A stretch of 64,000 bases of DNA, taken from Caprella mutica. Its lineage: Eukaryota; Arthropoda; Malacostraca; Amphipoda; Caprellidae. The translations under genes and the position numbers were made by a program. The notes beneath the pieces are model-generated. The model was not told where the DNA came from. It was given only the letters and a program-made list of their open reading frames with translations, and searched no databases. Each line of letters starts with the position of its first letter. The stretch's first letter is position 1. Below, one piece after another: positions 24,485 to 35,720 of the stretch. Where the stretch lies: assembly GCA_947561585.1 (NCBI GenBank), contig CANNZV010001043.1, positions 190,024-254,023 of the forward strand, written 5' to 3'.

Positions 24485-24940
24485 GTTAAATAGAGGTTTA
24501 AAGTGTTTCGGAACCAAAGTCTATGTCGCTGACGTCAAAGTATAATGAAATACAAGGGACTGGAAGAAGCAGTCAGAAAGGAAAGTGGCTCCATGAACAA
24601 AGTCACGACGCTCATGGATACTCAAAAGCTACTCCGTGAATGCTGTCACTTACCGAGGAATGTGACAAAAATGGTCACAAGCACCGGTGGCTGCACTCAA
24701 GGATGGAAGAGGGAAATGAAGAGGTGATAGTAAATGAAGCCTAGGAGCCTACCTAACACAAAATTTAAGACCTCGTAATTGTAGACCATAACCCTAGCGC
24801 TATCCTCTAAAACTGCATGGAGAGTTAAAAACATGATAAACATAAAATAGACGACACGTAATCCAAATTACAACACTTTTGGACCCAATGCACGCCACCC
24901 CTTCTCTTCCATTCACCAAAGACAGCTTCAGGAACCCCTG
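24485..24940 (-). mobile_element. SINE-like retroposon
   Basis: On the minus strand it starts with GGTTCCTGAAGCTGTCTTTG and runs through a conserved AGGATAGCGCTAGGGTTATG block, GTGCAGCCACCGGTGCTTGT and ACTGCTTCTTCCAGTCCCTT to a tail near GGTTCCGAAACACTTTAAAC. The same insertion is present in copy 2 at 30,487-30,960. The 60-codon open frame inside is shared by both copies but has no start context or protein family, so it is not counted as a gene. Confidence 0.7.
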
Positions 24941-24990
24941 GCTGTTTTTTTTATAATAAACAGTTTAGAATAGATTCATAACAATAAATA

Positions 24991-25465
24991 CGCCCCCATG
25001 GCTCCTATCCTGAAGCTGTCTATGGTGAATGGAAGAGAAGGGGATGGCGTCCCTTGGGCCCCTAACTGTTGTAATTTGGATTATGGAATGTCTTTTTTCA
25101 TTTTTACCATGTTTATCATTTTTTTAACGCTACTTGCAGTTTTAGAGGATAGCGCTAGGGTTATGCTCTTCAACTACGAGGTCTTAGATTTTGTGTTAGG
25201 TAGGCTCGTAGGCTTCATTTACTATCACCTCTTCATTTTTCTCTTCCATCCGTGAGTGCTCCTTGGTAAGTGACTGGATTCACGGAGTAGCTTTTCTGCA
25301 TCCATGAGCATTGTCACTGATTGTGGTATGTGACTTTGTTCATGGAGCCACTTTCCTTTCTGACTGCTTCTTTTAGTCCCTTGTATTTAATTTACTTTTG
25401 ACGTCAGCGAAATAGTCACGATATGACTGAAGCACGACGTTAAACCCCTACTAAAATAAATAAAC
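24991..25465 (+). mobile_element. SINE-like retroposon, younger insertion
   Basis: The head is CCTGAAGCTGTCTATGGTG and the tail GACGTTAAACCCCTACTAAA followed by ATAAATAAAC. It is absent from the same site in the inverted copy 2 (about 30,440-30,460, where the two flanks join directly), so copy 2 supplies the empty site. The flanking AATAAAT/CATAAAT suggests a short TSD. The tail resembles SINE/LINE 3' ends of the GGCGTTAAAC type. Confidence 0.75.
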
Positions 25466-26708
25466 ATAAATCCACTGACCATCGAAAAATCACTTGATTG
25501 ATTACCCATTTCATTTTCACGGTACTTGAGGAACACTGTTCAACAACCAATGTTCCAATATCGCTTACTTTACGTTGATCTAGTGTACAATCGCACTAGT
25601 GTGCCAATATCCCATCGTACCTTTACAACTGTCGTTTAAAGAGAGCACTACGTACGTTATATAGAAATGTGCAATCCAATTGAATCGAAATAATTCTTAC
25701 ATTTCTATACATATTATGAAAAAGGGAGAGAAGAGAATGAATTTCCAAATTCGAAATGATTCTTTTAAAACTATGTATCTATTTTCGTACTTCTGGTCGA
25801 AGTATTAATTCAGATATCGTTTGGAAACAGACATGCCGACGTCAAGATGATGCTGTTAAAACCATGTATCGGTTTTCGTGTTTCTATCCGAAGTGTAAAT
25901 TCAGATATCATTTAGAAACAGACATTCCGATATCTACTATGAATCGAAATGGTTGCTAAGTCGATACCCACCGTTAGCGCTACGAATTCGACAGCAAACG
26001 GCATCGAATCGATATTCATATGTTTGTTGGGGCGAAAGTGTGACGTCACGCGAGCTACTCATGACGTCACCTGGTATACAGATACTCGCATCGGAAATAT
26101 TTGGTTATAGATCTTCATGAAATAACTTTTGATTACTTGGTCAAATATATAATTAAATGCATCGTAAATGTTAATATATAATTATATATATAGCTTATAC
26201 TGAAATCATTTATTGAATTTAGCTCAGATGATATTCAATAATAATTGGATTTGTGTCGACTACGATCGATTGTGTATTCTCCAACAATGATTGAAATTGA
26301 AGAACTATATAGAATAATTTCTAATATAAAAATGTAGGTATAAGAACTATTTATCACGATAAAATCGATATGGTGAATTATATATAATTAATATTTGTCG
26401 GCGGATTTCTTCAATTAAGGAATGAATGAAAATCACAGATCACTAACTTTATATTGTTGTTCATAATATATACAAATTAACAAAATGAATAAAAAAAGAA
26501 CTGTATGGACTAAAGTAGCTAATAGCTGTATTTTGAAAACTACTATTAAGCTACAGAAAAGTTAATATTGAGCTACAGACTCAAAGTAAACAATGCAAGA
26601 ACCTTCAAATCGTATTCCAAGTGACGTCACCATCTTTTTCCTTGTCGGTATTTCTGTCGAGTGCGAGTATCCTTCTAACTATTTAATTCATGAGTTCAAC
26701 ATTAGGTA

Positions 26709-27315
26709 CAGCAAAACCTCGTAGTAGACCAGCCTCGTAAAAGACCAAAATATTTTTGAAACTGTACTGGAAAATACCTCGCACTAGACAAAACACAATT
26801 TTTGTCACCTGACAGTTATTCTAGTGTAAATATTACAAGGAGTAATATTTACAATACTGTTTTAAAGATAATTCTCTAATTTGAATAATGTATTATATTT
26901 GTTTATGCTTTTTTTAGGATCAAAAATAAGGCAGAATTGGTTTAAGATAATAAGATTTGATGGTAAAGTCTGGGCTAAAAAAATTGATGTGAAAAGTTTT
27001 ACAAAACTAGATACAGTGACGACTATTCTAATTTCATAAGATGATAATTTGATTGAAAAAAATATTATATTCATTTTAATTGAAGCAAAAAAAATCATAC
27101 TGTTTTTAATTTTGTTTCCCTTCAAAATTGGTATGTTAGTCACCATTAATTTGGCATTAAAGTTATCATAAACAAATAGAGCTATCGAAATATTAAAGTC
27201 ACCGCTTTACTTTTAAAGAAAACTATTTTGGTCTAGTAGGAAACTAATACAGTGAGTTTCTTACTAGACCAAACAAACTTGGAACGTAACTCTGGTCTAC
27301 TACGATGTTTTGCTG
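26709..27315. mobile_element. pogo/Tigger-like non-autonomous element, TA TSD
   Basis: Inverted ends CAGCAAAACCTCGTAGTAGACC and GGTCTACTACGATGTTTTGCTG-type repeats of about 25 bp, each flanked by TA (26,707-08; 27,316-17). Subterminal repeats CTCGTAAAAGACC, CTCGCACTAGAC and TTACTAGACC are typical of pogo/Tigger ends. The 607-bp element contains an AT-rich minus-strand frame at 26,862-27,146 with no transposase motif. Confidence 0.78.
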
Positions 27316-27349
27316 TAGTTCATATTATATATATACCTACTTTATATAA

Positions 27350-28011
27350 CCCAGTAAACATTACAATGTTGGGCCAACGTTGGCCCAATTCAGAACGAAA
27401 CGATCTGGGTCAACGCTGTCTAAATTAAAAATATTTATTAACTGATACCTATATTTATATTGATACCGAAATACAGTATTCAGTACTCTTTCTAAATGAT
27501 ATTTCACTTATTGTTTCTAAATAGTAGCGATAAAGAAAAATCTGATCTTTCAAATACATTTTCGGTTGGCGATGCAACACTATTCTGATCATAAATGGAA
27601 TGAAATTTTATGTATCTATTCTAAAATGGAATTCCGTAATATAATATATATCTATTTACTGGTGTTGTTTCGATTCATTTAGGTAGATATCGGAATTGAT
27701 CATAAATTATACGAAATTTTAGATATCTTATCTAAAACGGAATTCAATATTATAAAAGATATCTATTTACTGGTGTTGTTTCGATATGCATTAAACAATT
27801 TCTGATTAGAAAATAAACGATGCGAACAAGAGTGAAGATTTTTGGATACTAATGGTAGAAACTAATTAGATTTCTAAATAGTCAAATAATTTAGATACAT
27901 TCAGTTAGAAATCTAATTTAAGTGTATTTCATATGTATTACCGGCATGCGCTACCAGCGCAACGAATTAGACACAACCCGATATCGAATAGATTCGGACT
28001 TGTTTGCTGGG
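27350..28011. mobile_element. Short CCCAGYAAACA TIR element
   Basis: Ends are CCCAGTAAACATTACAATGT and ACTTGTTTGCTGGG; the inner side of the right end carries the family word ATCGAATAGATTC. Contains TGGGCCAACGTTGGCCCA (27,372-27,389), a perfect 18-bp palindrome, and two direct copies of GATATCTATTTACTGGTGTTG-like sequence. It is non-coding. Confidence 0.65.
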
Positions 28012-28548
28012 TAGCTTAATTTTCACTCTGCACAAGTGATTAATTAATAGATACTTTGATTTAAATAATTGTGTTGAATTGAAATAACAGTAATTTCAAG
28101 CTCTTCGAAATATTTTTGATAGTAGGGTTCTAAATTGTAAGTTATTGTTTTTTTTCGGACACGCAGGAAAAAAAAATATATTAATTATTATTTAACTTCT
28201 ATTCTAATTGGTATCATGGATAGGAGGAAGTCTCCATTTATTGACCACTTAAGAGGTTTCCTTCAAAACTATTATATTATTGTGTAACTCTCCTCTCTAC
28301 TAATGAATCCACGACAGATCCAATTAAAAGATAACATTCGATTCTTATAAACCATATTAAGTATTAAGCTATTCGTTTAGTATATATTAATCTACATTGA
28401 ATCAAATATTTTTTTCTGAAAAACTCCAATTATCGACATGTTGAAACCAAATATCGTCATACATGTTATTACCCATTTATCGTCATGTGTCAATACATGG
28501 GTATGCGCACCATCATATCGTCCGCAGAATAAAGTTTTCATTAAACAG
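28012..28548. other. AT-rich DNA with MITE remnant
   Basis: About 28,130-28,230 matches half of the TTATCGG/GGTATCATGGATA MITE family (TTTCGGACACGCAGG, AATTGGTATCATGGATA). The remainder is unassigned. Confidence 0.4.
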
Positions 28549-29445
28549 CTGGCAGGATGGGGGGAAATCAGGTAGAATGGGAAGAAATCAGGTAGAATGG
28601 GGGAAATCAGGTAGAATTGAGGAAATCAGGTAGAATGGGAAGAAATCAGGTAGAATGGGGAAAATCAGGTAGAATTGAGGAAATCAGGTAGAATGGGGGG
28701 AAATCAGGTAGAATTGAGGAAATCAGGTAGAATGGGAAAATCTGGAAGAAAATCAGGTAAAATGGGGGAACTATAGGAAAAAATCAGGTTGAATGGAGGA
28801 AAACTGTTAGAATGGGAGGAAAAATAATTCACGGACGAATGCTCGCGGAGAGCTCCATCACGGTGAAATCAGGTGGAATGGGGAAAATTGGGTTAAATTG
28901 AGGAAAATCTGTTAAAATGGGAAAAATCAGGTAGAATGAGGGAAAATCAGTTAGAATGGAGGAAAATTAGGAGAACAGGTAAAATTAGGTAAAACTAGGT
29001 AGAATGGGGGACAATTAGGTAGAATGGGGGAAAATTTAGGAGAATTGGAAAAAATTAGAAGAATAGGGGTAAAATTAGGTAGAATAGGGTAAAATTATGT
29101 AGAATGGGAAGAATTTAGGTATAATGGGGGAAATCAGGTAGAATGGGGGAAAATTGGGAGAATGGGTAAAATTAGGTAGAATGGGGTAAAATTAGGTAGA
29201 ATGGGGATAAATTAGGTATAATGGGGGAAATTGGGTAGAATGGGGGAAAATTAGGAAGATTGGGGAAAATTAGGTAGAATGGGGAAAATCAGGTGGAGTT
29301 GGGGAAAATCAGGTAGAATGGGATAAAATAAGTTAGAATGGGGGAAAATCCGGTAGAATGGGGAAAAGCAGGTTGAATGGGGGAAAAAAGTAAATTGAGG
29401 GAAACCTGTGGCTGAGTAGGGAAAACGATGGCAGAATGGGGAAAT
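28549..29445. repeat. Degenerate 16-20 bp minisatellite
   Basis: Dozens of imperfect copies of GGGGGAAATCAGGTAGAAT with drifting period (GGTAGAATGGGGAAAATT and similar). A non-repeat island at about 28,823-28,868 interrupts it. The decay suggests an old array. The minus-strand open frame at its right edge is a repeat translation. Confidence 0.9.
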
Positions 29446-29454
29446 TAATAATTG

Positions 29455-29828
29455 TAGTGAGGGCTTAACGTCTGTTTTGGAACCAAAGACCATATCGCTG
29501 ATGTCATAAAGGAAATTAAATACAAGGGACTGGAAGAAGCAGTCAGAAAGAAAGGTAACTTCATGAACAAAGTCACCTAGCACCGTCGGTGACAAAGCTC
29601 ATGGATGTAAAAAAGATACTCATTGAATGCAATCACTTACCAAGGAATATGACGAAAAGGAACACAAGTACCGGTGACTTCATTCATGAATGGAGGAGGA
29701 ACATGAAGAGGTGATAGTAAATGAGACATACGAGTCTACCTAACACACGAAATCTAAGACATCAAGACATCATAGTTGAAGAGAATAATTCTAGCACTAT
29801 CCTCTAAAACAATTTGTGGTGAATTAGA
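29455..29828 (-). mobile_element. SINE-like retroposon
   Basis: The tail (reverse) GGCTTAACGTCTGTTTTGG is followed by GAACCAAAGACCATATCGCTG, GAAGCAGTCAGAAAG and, at the far end, TAGCACTATCCTCTAAAAC. The head is truncated. It lies head-to-head with the plus-strand copy interrupted by the next element. Confidence 0.65.
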
Positions 29829-29867
29829 GCAGTTTTAGAGGATAGCGCTAGGGTTATCCCAACAAAC

Positions 29868-32355
29868 ATATGAATGTCGATTCGATGCCGTTTGCTGTCG
29901 AATTCGTAGCGCTAACGGTGGGTATCGACTTAGCAACCATTTCGACTCATAGTAGATATCGGAATGTCTGTTTCTAAATGATATCTGAATTCACACTTCG
30001 GATAGAAACACGAAAACCGATACATGGTTTTAACAGCAGCATCTTGACGTCAGCATGTCTGTTTCCAAACGATATCTGAATTTATACTTCGACCAGAAGT
30101 GCGAAAACAGATACGTAGTTTTAAAAAAATAGTTTCAAATTTTGAAATTCATTTTCTTCTCATCTTCCTGTTTTATAATACGTGAAGAAATGTAGGAATT
30201 ATTTCTATTCAATTGGATTGTACCTTTCTATAACGTAGTGCTCCCTTTAAAATTGATACACTTATAACTTATAAGGGACTACGGCAGTTGTAAAGGTACG
30301 ATAAGGCATTAGCACGCTAGTGCGATTGTACAATGGATCAACGTAAAGTAAGCGATATTGGAACATCGGTTGTTGAACAGTGTTCCTCCAGTATCGTGAA
30401 AATAAAATGGATAACCAATCAAGTGATTTTTCGATGGCCAGTGCATTTGTTGTTATGAATCTATTCTAAACTGCTTATTGAAAATAAGCCCCAAGGGGTT
30501 CCTGAAGCTGTCTTTGGTGAATAGAAGAGAAGTGGGGTGGCGTCCCTTGGACCCAAACTGTTGTAATTTGGATTATGTATAGTCTATTTTATGTTTATCA
30601 TGTTTTTAACTCTTCATGCAGTTTTAGAGGATAGCGCTAGGGTTATGCTCTACAATTACGTATGAAGTCATAGATTTTCTGTTAGGTAGGCTCGTAGACT
30701 TCACTTACGATTACCTCTTCATTTCCCTCTTCCATCCATGAGTGCAGCCACCGGTGCTTGTGACCATTTTTGTCACATTCTTCGGTAAGTGACAGCATTC
30801 ACGGAGTAGCTTTTTAGCATCCATGATTGTCGTGACTTTATCCATGGAGCCACTTTCCTTTCTGACTGCTTCTTCCAGTCCCTTGTATTTCATTTCCTTT
30901 TGACCTCAGCGACATGGATTTTGGTTCCGAAGCAGACGTTAAACATCTACTAAACGTAAATAATTTATAGATGATGGGCTATTTAACATGTTCCATTTTA
31001 GAGTAAATTCTGTGTTATCTGACGGTTCCACATTTTCGAATATGTAAGAAATAAATATAATAATTATCATTATTAAACTCTTACTTAAATTGGTATCCAT
31101 GATACCAGTACGTAAAATACAAGTTTAGAAATAAAAATCAATACATAAATAATTTTTCTACGTAAAATGCTTAACCCCATATCCGATACCTTGAGCTTCC
31201 ACCTAGTGCCTACAGCTGCAAATGAGACGATTAAAATTCAGTGATTCACATTATAGATAATAAACTTAAAGTGGTAATCGGACTCAATAAATCTATATAA
31301 TAATCATTATTTAACTTTTATTTCAATTGGTATCATACCTTCAGCTATTATGTTACTAATTAAATAGTAGTTAAATAATGATTATTATATTTTTCTTTGT
31401 CACGTGTTCGAAAATATAGACCCTATTAATAACTTGGAACATATACCCTATTGCTAAAAATATTTCACAGAGAACAAAATTCATGATTGTTCAATGAAAT
31501 ACAATTATATAAGTCAAAATATCAGACTAATTACTCAACTATTATGACCTATATTTACTGAGTTTAAAAAATTTTTAATTAATGCATTCATTACTTATAC
31601 TTTGAACTTTCATCACAGAGCTTTCATCTGTATTCTAAGTCGTAGCTACAAAACATTTTCTTTAATTTGAACTCATAGAGATCGAAATTTTTAAGGAGTT
31701 ACAATTATATGAAAATTTGACCAACTCATTACTATTTGTAATAACAATAAGTTGTGATTTTGGTTAAAAAAGCGGTGCTTGCCTGTATTGTTTTATTCAC
31801 TTTAAAATTTCTTTAAGTATCTCCGGGTCATTTAATATGAAATTTTTTTTTTAATCAAATGCATCCACGGTGGCAAAGTGACAGAGCTACAGGCACGGCG
31901 ACGGTTTGATCCACGAACGATTCCCGGACACGTCACTTCATTTCTCCCCATTTAATTTATATATAACACTATGTAACATTAATCAAATTGATATGCATCT
32001 AAACGTACAGTACCTACGTTATATCAATGAAGTAAGAATTTTCTATTTTTATTTATTTATTGTATGCAAGTGGATATCGTTTCGAAGCATATTAGATATA
32101 TAATTAGGCGTCTGTTCGATAGAGAATCCCTATGTATGTTGGATGTCATAATTTATCTTTCTATTCAACGCTGTTATAACGGTATCGCTCCGATGCTAAA
32201 TATACTTAATATGATGCGGTTTAGCGGTGCAAACGGATATCGGATTGATGTCTACTTGATGTCACCATGTCTAATTTGTTACTGGTATTCGATGTCGGAA
32301 GAGAGGTTATACAGAGTCGTTTAGATATCGAATAGATACATTCATGTTTGCTGGG
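29868..32355. mobile_element. CCCAGCAAACA TIR element, copy 2 (2.5 kb), inserted in a SINE
   Basis: An inverted copy of the 23,064-26,031 element: CCCAACAAACATATGAATGT at left and ACATTCATGTTTGCTGGG at right. It interrupts a SINE-like copy exactly at GGGTTAT|GCTC, duplicating AT (29,866-67 and 32,356-57). It lacks the younger SINE insertion of copy 1. The open frames at 31,906-32,324 lie across its right arm and are not protein-like. Confidence 0.78.
30487..30960 (+). mobile_element. SINE-like retroposon, best full-length copy
   Basis: Runs from CCCCAAGGGGTTCCTGAAGC through GGATAGCGCTAGGGTTATGC, GCAGCCACCGGTGCTTGTGA, CACGGAGTAGCTTTTTAGC and ACTGCTTCTTCCAGTCCC to the tail GCAGACGTTAAACATCTACT. 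About 475 bp. No tRNA-like promoter is obvious at the head, so a LINE 3'-end-derived or 5'-truncated retroposon is possible. Confidence 0.65.
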
Positions 32356-32635
32356 ATGCTCTTCAACTACGAGGTCTTAGAGTTTTGTTAGGTAGACTCG
32401 TTGGTTTCATTTACTCTTCGATCCGTGAGTGCAATCACCGGATATATGTAGCCTTCTTCGTCACATTTCTTGGTAAGTGACTGCATTCATTGAGTAGCTT
32501 TCCTGCATCCATGAGCTAGACACCGACAGGTGGTATTTGACTTTGCTCATGAATCCACTTTCCCTTAATAAAATTACATTCTAAAGTCAGTGATTTGACC
32601 TCCGATTCTGCAGCAGACGTAAAAACCCTGCGTAA
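32356..32635 (+). mobile_element. 3' part of the SINE split by copy 2
   Basis: Resumes at ATGCTCTTCAACTACGAGGT immediately after the inserted element and reaches the tail CAGCAGACGTAAAAACCCTG. The 5' part is the short AGTTTTAGAGGATAGCGCTA block at about 29,831-29,867. Confidence 0.65.
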
Positions 32636-33909
32636 TTAATAATTAAATTGCACTTTTTCTATTTAAATTTTTTTTTTTACTAATCATTCTTTAGATGAAC
32701 AAGGTATATTGAATAGTATAATTAACTATTCTTATTCTATAATACTATGTATAAAAGTAATAAACGTGTTCTATATAACTATTCAATTTCGGTAGGTGTA
32801 ATTTTAGCTGAAATTACTTACTTTTTTTAACAATATTAAAAATAATTGGAAACATCGAACTGTAAAAACCTAAACCATGAAAATGTTTCTAAGTCTTGTT
32901 TTAGACGAAAATAACTGAAACGTGACGATAATTGGAGAGGGGCGAGCCCTTACCCTACCAATCGCAATATAAGTTAAATAATGATTTTTATGTATAGATT
33001 GAAAATATGGTCCTATGGAATCATGAAATATTTCTAGGAACATACTTTAATTAAAATGGGTGAATTGTCGTGAATTAAAAAAATAAATTAAAAATGCCGT
33101 GAATTATTTCATGGGTACCTACTACAATAAATATCAATATTATTATTCATATGAGATTATTAGGTATACATATAATTATCTCATCTGAATAATATAATAT
33201 TGATATTTTTGTAGTATCCGTGAAACAAATACTTGAAAACATTGCTTCCGTATTCTATGTCTACGGACAGTAATAACATCGAGACATGTAGTCCCATATG
33301 TATCGCATTTATTACCACTTTTATAAAAGCGGGGAATCTCTGTATATACAGTAGTGACAATCGAGTGATTTGCGAACGTGACGGCGTGTAAATTTTGTTT
33401 GTGATACTGAAGTAGAAAGTTAGGGGGTGAACAGTTGAATAACTAAATACATACATACATTACTATTTTCATATATTGACAATGAATAAACAGTTCATAT
33501 AATTTTCACTCTTCGATTGCCTCAAATTTGATTTTAAAGTGTTGCTAGGTATGATGACGTCACGTTAAATAAAACATATCGAATGGCACTATCAAATCAA
33601 TTCTGTGCACTGTGAATTTTGAAGAAGAAAAGTCATATTTTCCGAGCTTCAGTTAATTCCGCTCTCCGTTAAATAAATTTTTTCATTTTTTTCAGGCTTC
33701 TTGCTTTGCATGATACTGCAGCATACAGAGAACTGTTAGGAATATTAATATGCGTGTCGTGTGTGAATGGGATATGTTCATTATTGTGTGTTAGTTGTTA
33801 TCTATATTTTTAGTAGGTAGTTAAATAGTTTAAACTTTCAAGGTCTCTTGCAGTCGCAGTCTCGCAGATAGCAAATTTACATTAAAAAAATAGTGAAATG
33901 AATTAAAGA
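32636..33909. other. AT-rich intergenic DNA
   Basis: No gene is supported. The minus-strand open frame at about 33,181-33,456 has no recognisable domain and overlaps TTCTATGTCTACGGACAGTA, a sequence also found near 38,255, so it is probably repeat-derived. Confidence 0.35.
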
Positions 33910-33912
33910 ACT

Positions 33913-34420
33913 AGGGTCACGCAGGTAAATTGCGGCCCACTCACTAACTGCGCCCTCTAACAACTGAAACATCATAGCTTCAAAAGTTCAAAACACACAT
34001 CAAAACTTAAATTAATAAGTTATAGCATGCAGCCAGTCTGCAGAAATTAGAATATGGAACATTTTTCCAAGACTCTCTGCGGGAGTTTTTGATTGAATTT
34101 TTGGAAATTGGAGATCTCTGCGGGAGATCTTGAATTAATTCCTATGTTACCATTAATTTAGATGCGGGAGATTTTGAATTAATCCCTATGTTACCATTAA
34201 TTTAGCTGCGGGAGATTCTGAATTTGCTACTGAGAGTCAGAGAGTAATGGTCTTTCAAATTAAAATCTCTGCGGGAGAAGAGATGCATTCTGCAAACTGG
34301 GCATGCAGCCATGCTGCATGCACTGTGCTTCTTTTGATAGCTATGCAACATTTTAATGTAATTTCGATTCAGAATAACCTATTTTAGAGACTCTCGAGAG
34401 TCTCTAAGCTTTTTGTTTTG
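33913..34420. mobile_element. GGGTCACGCAGG MITE interrupted by an insertion
   Basis: The left end GGGTCACGCAGGTAAATTGC follows a TA and matches the elements at 57,898 and 58,288. The interior resumes after the insertion at 34,033-34,300 with CTTTTGATAGCTATGCAAC and CATTTTAATGTAATTTCGATT. The right end is eroded. Confidence 0.6.
34033..34300. mobile_element. 268-bp hAT-like MITE, word GCGGGAG
   Basis: Ends CCAGTCTGCAGAAATTAG and GCATTCTGCAAACTGG; perfect 8-bp TSD GCATGCAG (34,025-34,032; 34,301-34,308). GCGGGAG occurs five times. Two copies of the central core AATTAATTCCTATGTTACCA (the second with one change) are separated by ATGCGGGAGAT. It is almost the same skeleton as 35,286-35,464, where a different word occupies these positions. 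Confidence 0.88.
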
Positions 34421-35158
34421 TTGTAAATTAATATCCAGATTGTATTTGGTGGTTAATTCCACTGATATCTCGGGAGATATTCAATTTCATTATTTCTCTA
34501 TTAATAAAATTCCTGCTATGTCGGCGGAGAAGGAGAAGAGGTTGAGGTGGGGGGTATCAGCCTCAGGTGTGTGGGGGAGATGAGGTACCTTGGTGTGTTG
34601 GTGACGGCAAAGAGAGATTGTTTTGGTGAATGCAAGAAGGAGAGGATTGGGTCATTGGGAAGGCTGAGAGGATGGCAAATCTGACATATTCGGTCGTGGG
34701 GAGGTCGTGTGATAGGTTGCTTGTTGGGAAGACTTTTTGGAAGGGGGTGGTGCTACCTAGTGTCCTGAGTGCAGGTGGAGTACTGGTGTGGAGCAAGGGG
34801 GAGAAAGTAAAAATGCAGAGAATTGAGAATGGAGTGTGGAGGAAGGTTATGGCTGCACCCTCGTGGACTCCCACTGTGGCTCTTCAAGGAGAAGTGGGAT
34901 GTTCTTCAGTGCTTGCCAGAGATATGAAGGAGAAGTTGAAGTTTGCCAAGCATTTGATGATGACAGAGAGTGTAGTTTTGAGAAGGGTGATGGGGGAGAT
35001 GAGGGTAGAGCTGAGACAGGATCCATGGATGAGGATGGTGGATGGCTACTTGGGGGAGTTGGAGGAGATGAGCAGCAGCCATGTTGAGAGACTAGTGAAT
35101 GAGTGGGAGCATGGGAGGTGGAGATTGGTGATTGAGGAGAAGTCGACCTTGCGGTACT

Positions 35159-35572
35159 CCAAGTAAAATTGTATGTCTCATAAACTCACCATTTGCCTCT
35201 CCAGCTCTCTCCAAAATTCAACAAATTCTCTCCAAATTGATCAAATTATTATTAATTCTCTCCAAAATAACATTGTAGCATAGGACCAGTCTGCAGAATA
35301 TGTGAGATATTTGGGATATTCTCTCCGAACAATTTTGAATTAATTCCTATATTTACATTAATTTTGCTACGAACATTTCTGAATTAATTCCTATATTTAC
35401 ATTAATTTTGCTACAAACAGAAAAAGAGATCTCTACAAACACTTAACCAGTTTCTGCAGACTGGGCATAGGAGAAAAATAGATAAAACTCGCCATTTGCA
35501 ATGGAAGGGCTCAAAATAACTGTCACAAACTCGCCATTAAAATGGCGAGTTTGGACATGCTTTTTTACTTGG
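35159..35572. mobile_element. CCAAGTAA hAT-like MITE inside the LINE
   Basis: Inverted ends CCAAGTAAAATTGTATGTC and GGACATGCTTTTTTACTTGG; perfect 8-bp TSD GCGGTACT (35,151-35,158; 35,573-35,580). A subterminal palindrome CTCGCCATTAAAATGGCGAG lies near the right end. TTCTCTCCAAA words repeat in the left half. It carries a nested element at 35,286-35,464. Confidence 0.88.
35286..35464. mobile_element. 179-bp hAT-like MITE, word ACAAACA/CGAACA
   Basis: Ends CCAGTCTGCAGAATATGTG and GTTTCTGCAGACTGG; perfect 8-bp TSD GCATAGGA (35,278-35,285; 35,465-35,472). The core AATTAATTCCTATATTTACA is present twice, each followed by TTAATTTTGCTAC and then the word CGAACATT or AAACAG. It is nested in the CCAAGTAA element. 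Confidence 0.88.
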
Positions 35573-35720
35573 GCGGTACTATAGGGAGAAGGAGAGGATT
35601 GGAGGGGAGTTTTATGACAATAGTTGGGGATCGAGGTTGCTGTTTGGAGTGATGAGTAATACGTTGAGGCTGGGTTGGAGGATGAGGCACTGGGGAGATG
35701 TGGTGGGATGTAGTATGTGC

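Larger units (their letters stand above)
23064..26031. mobile_element. CCCAGCAAACA TIR element, copy 1 (3.0 kb)
   Basis: Ends CCCAGCAAACATGAATGTAT and (inverted) CCCAACAAACATATGAATAT share the following ATTCGATG motif. The flanking dinucleotide GC repeats at both sides (23,062-63 and 26,032-33). An inverted second copy lies at 29,868-32,355 and a short relative at 27,350-28,011. Nested inside are a MITE (24,245-24,430) and two SINE-like retroposons. No transposase is recognisable. A 2-bp duplication is unusual; ISL2EU-type elements are one possibility (inference). Confidence 0.75.
23003..26705. mobile_element. Older TIR element hosting a 3-kb insertion
   Basis: Inverted ends TGAATTAAATAGTTAGAAGG plus ATACTCGCACT lie at about 23,020-23,052 and 26,650-26,690, with AGTTCAAC just outside each. 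Between them, apart from the insertion at 23,064-26,031, lie only about 730 bp of host element with repeated GTGACGTCAC words. It is non-coding. Confidence 0.65.

Noticed and set aside
24545..24727. 60-codon frame repeated at 30,711-30,893
   Set aside because: It lies inside a dispersed SINE-like repeat; conservation between the two copies reflects duplication of the host element, not coding selection.
31906..32324. Two overlapping frames with a TIR element arm
   Set aside because: The same DNA occurs inverted at 23,064-23,450 without the frames being kept open; not coding.
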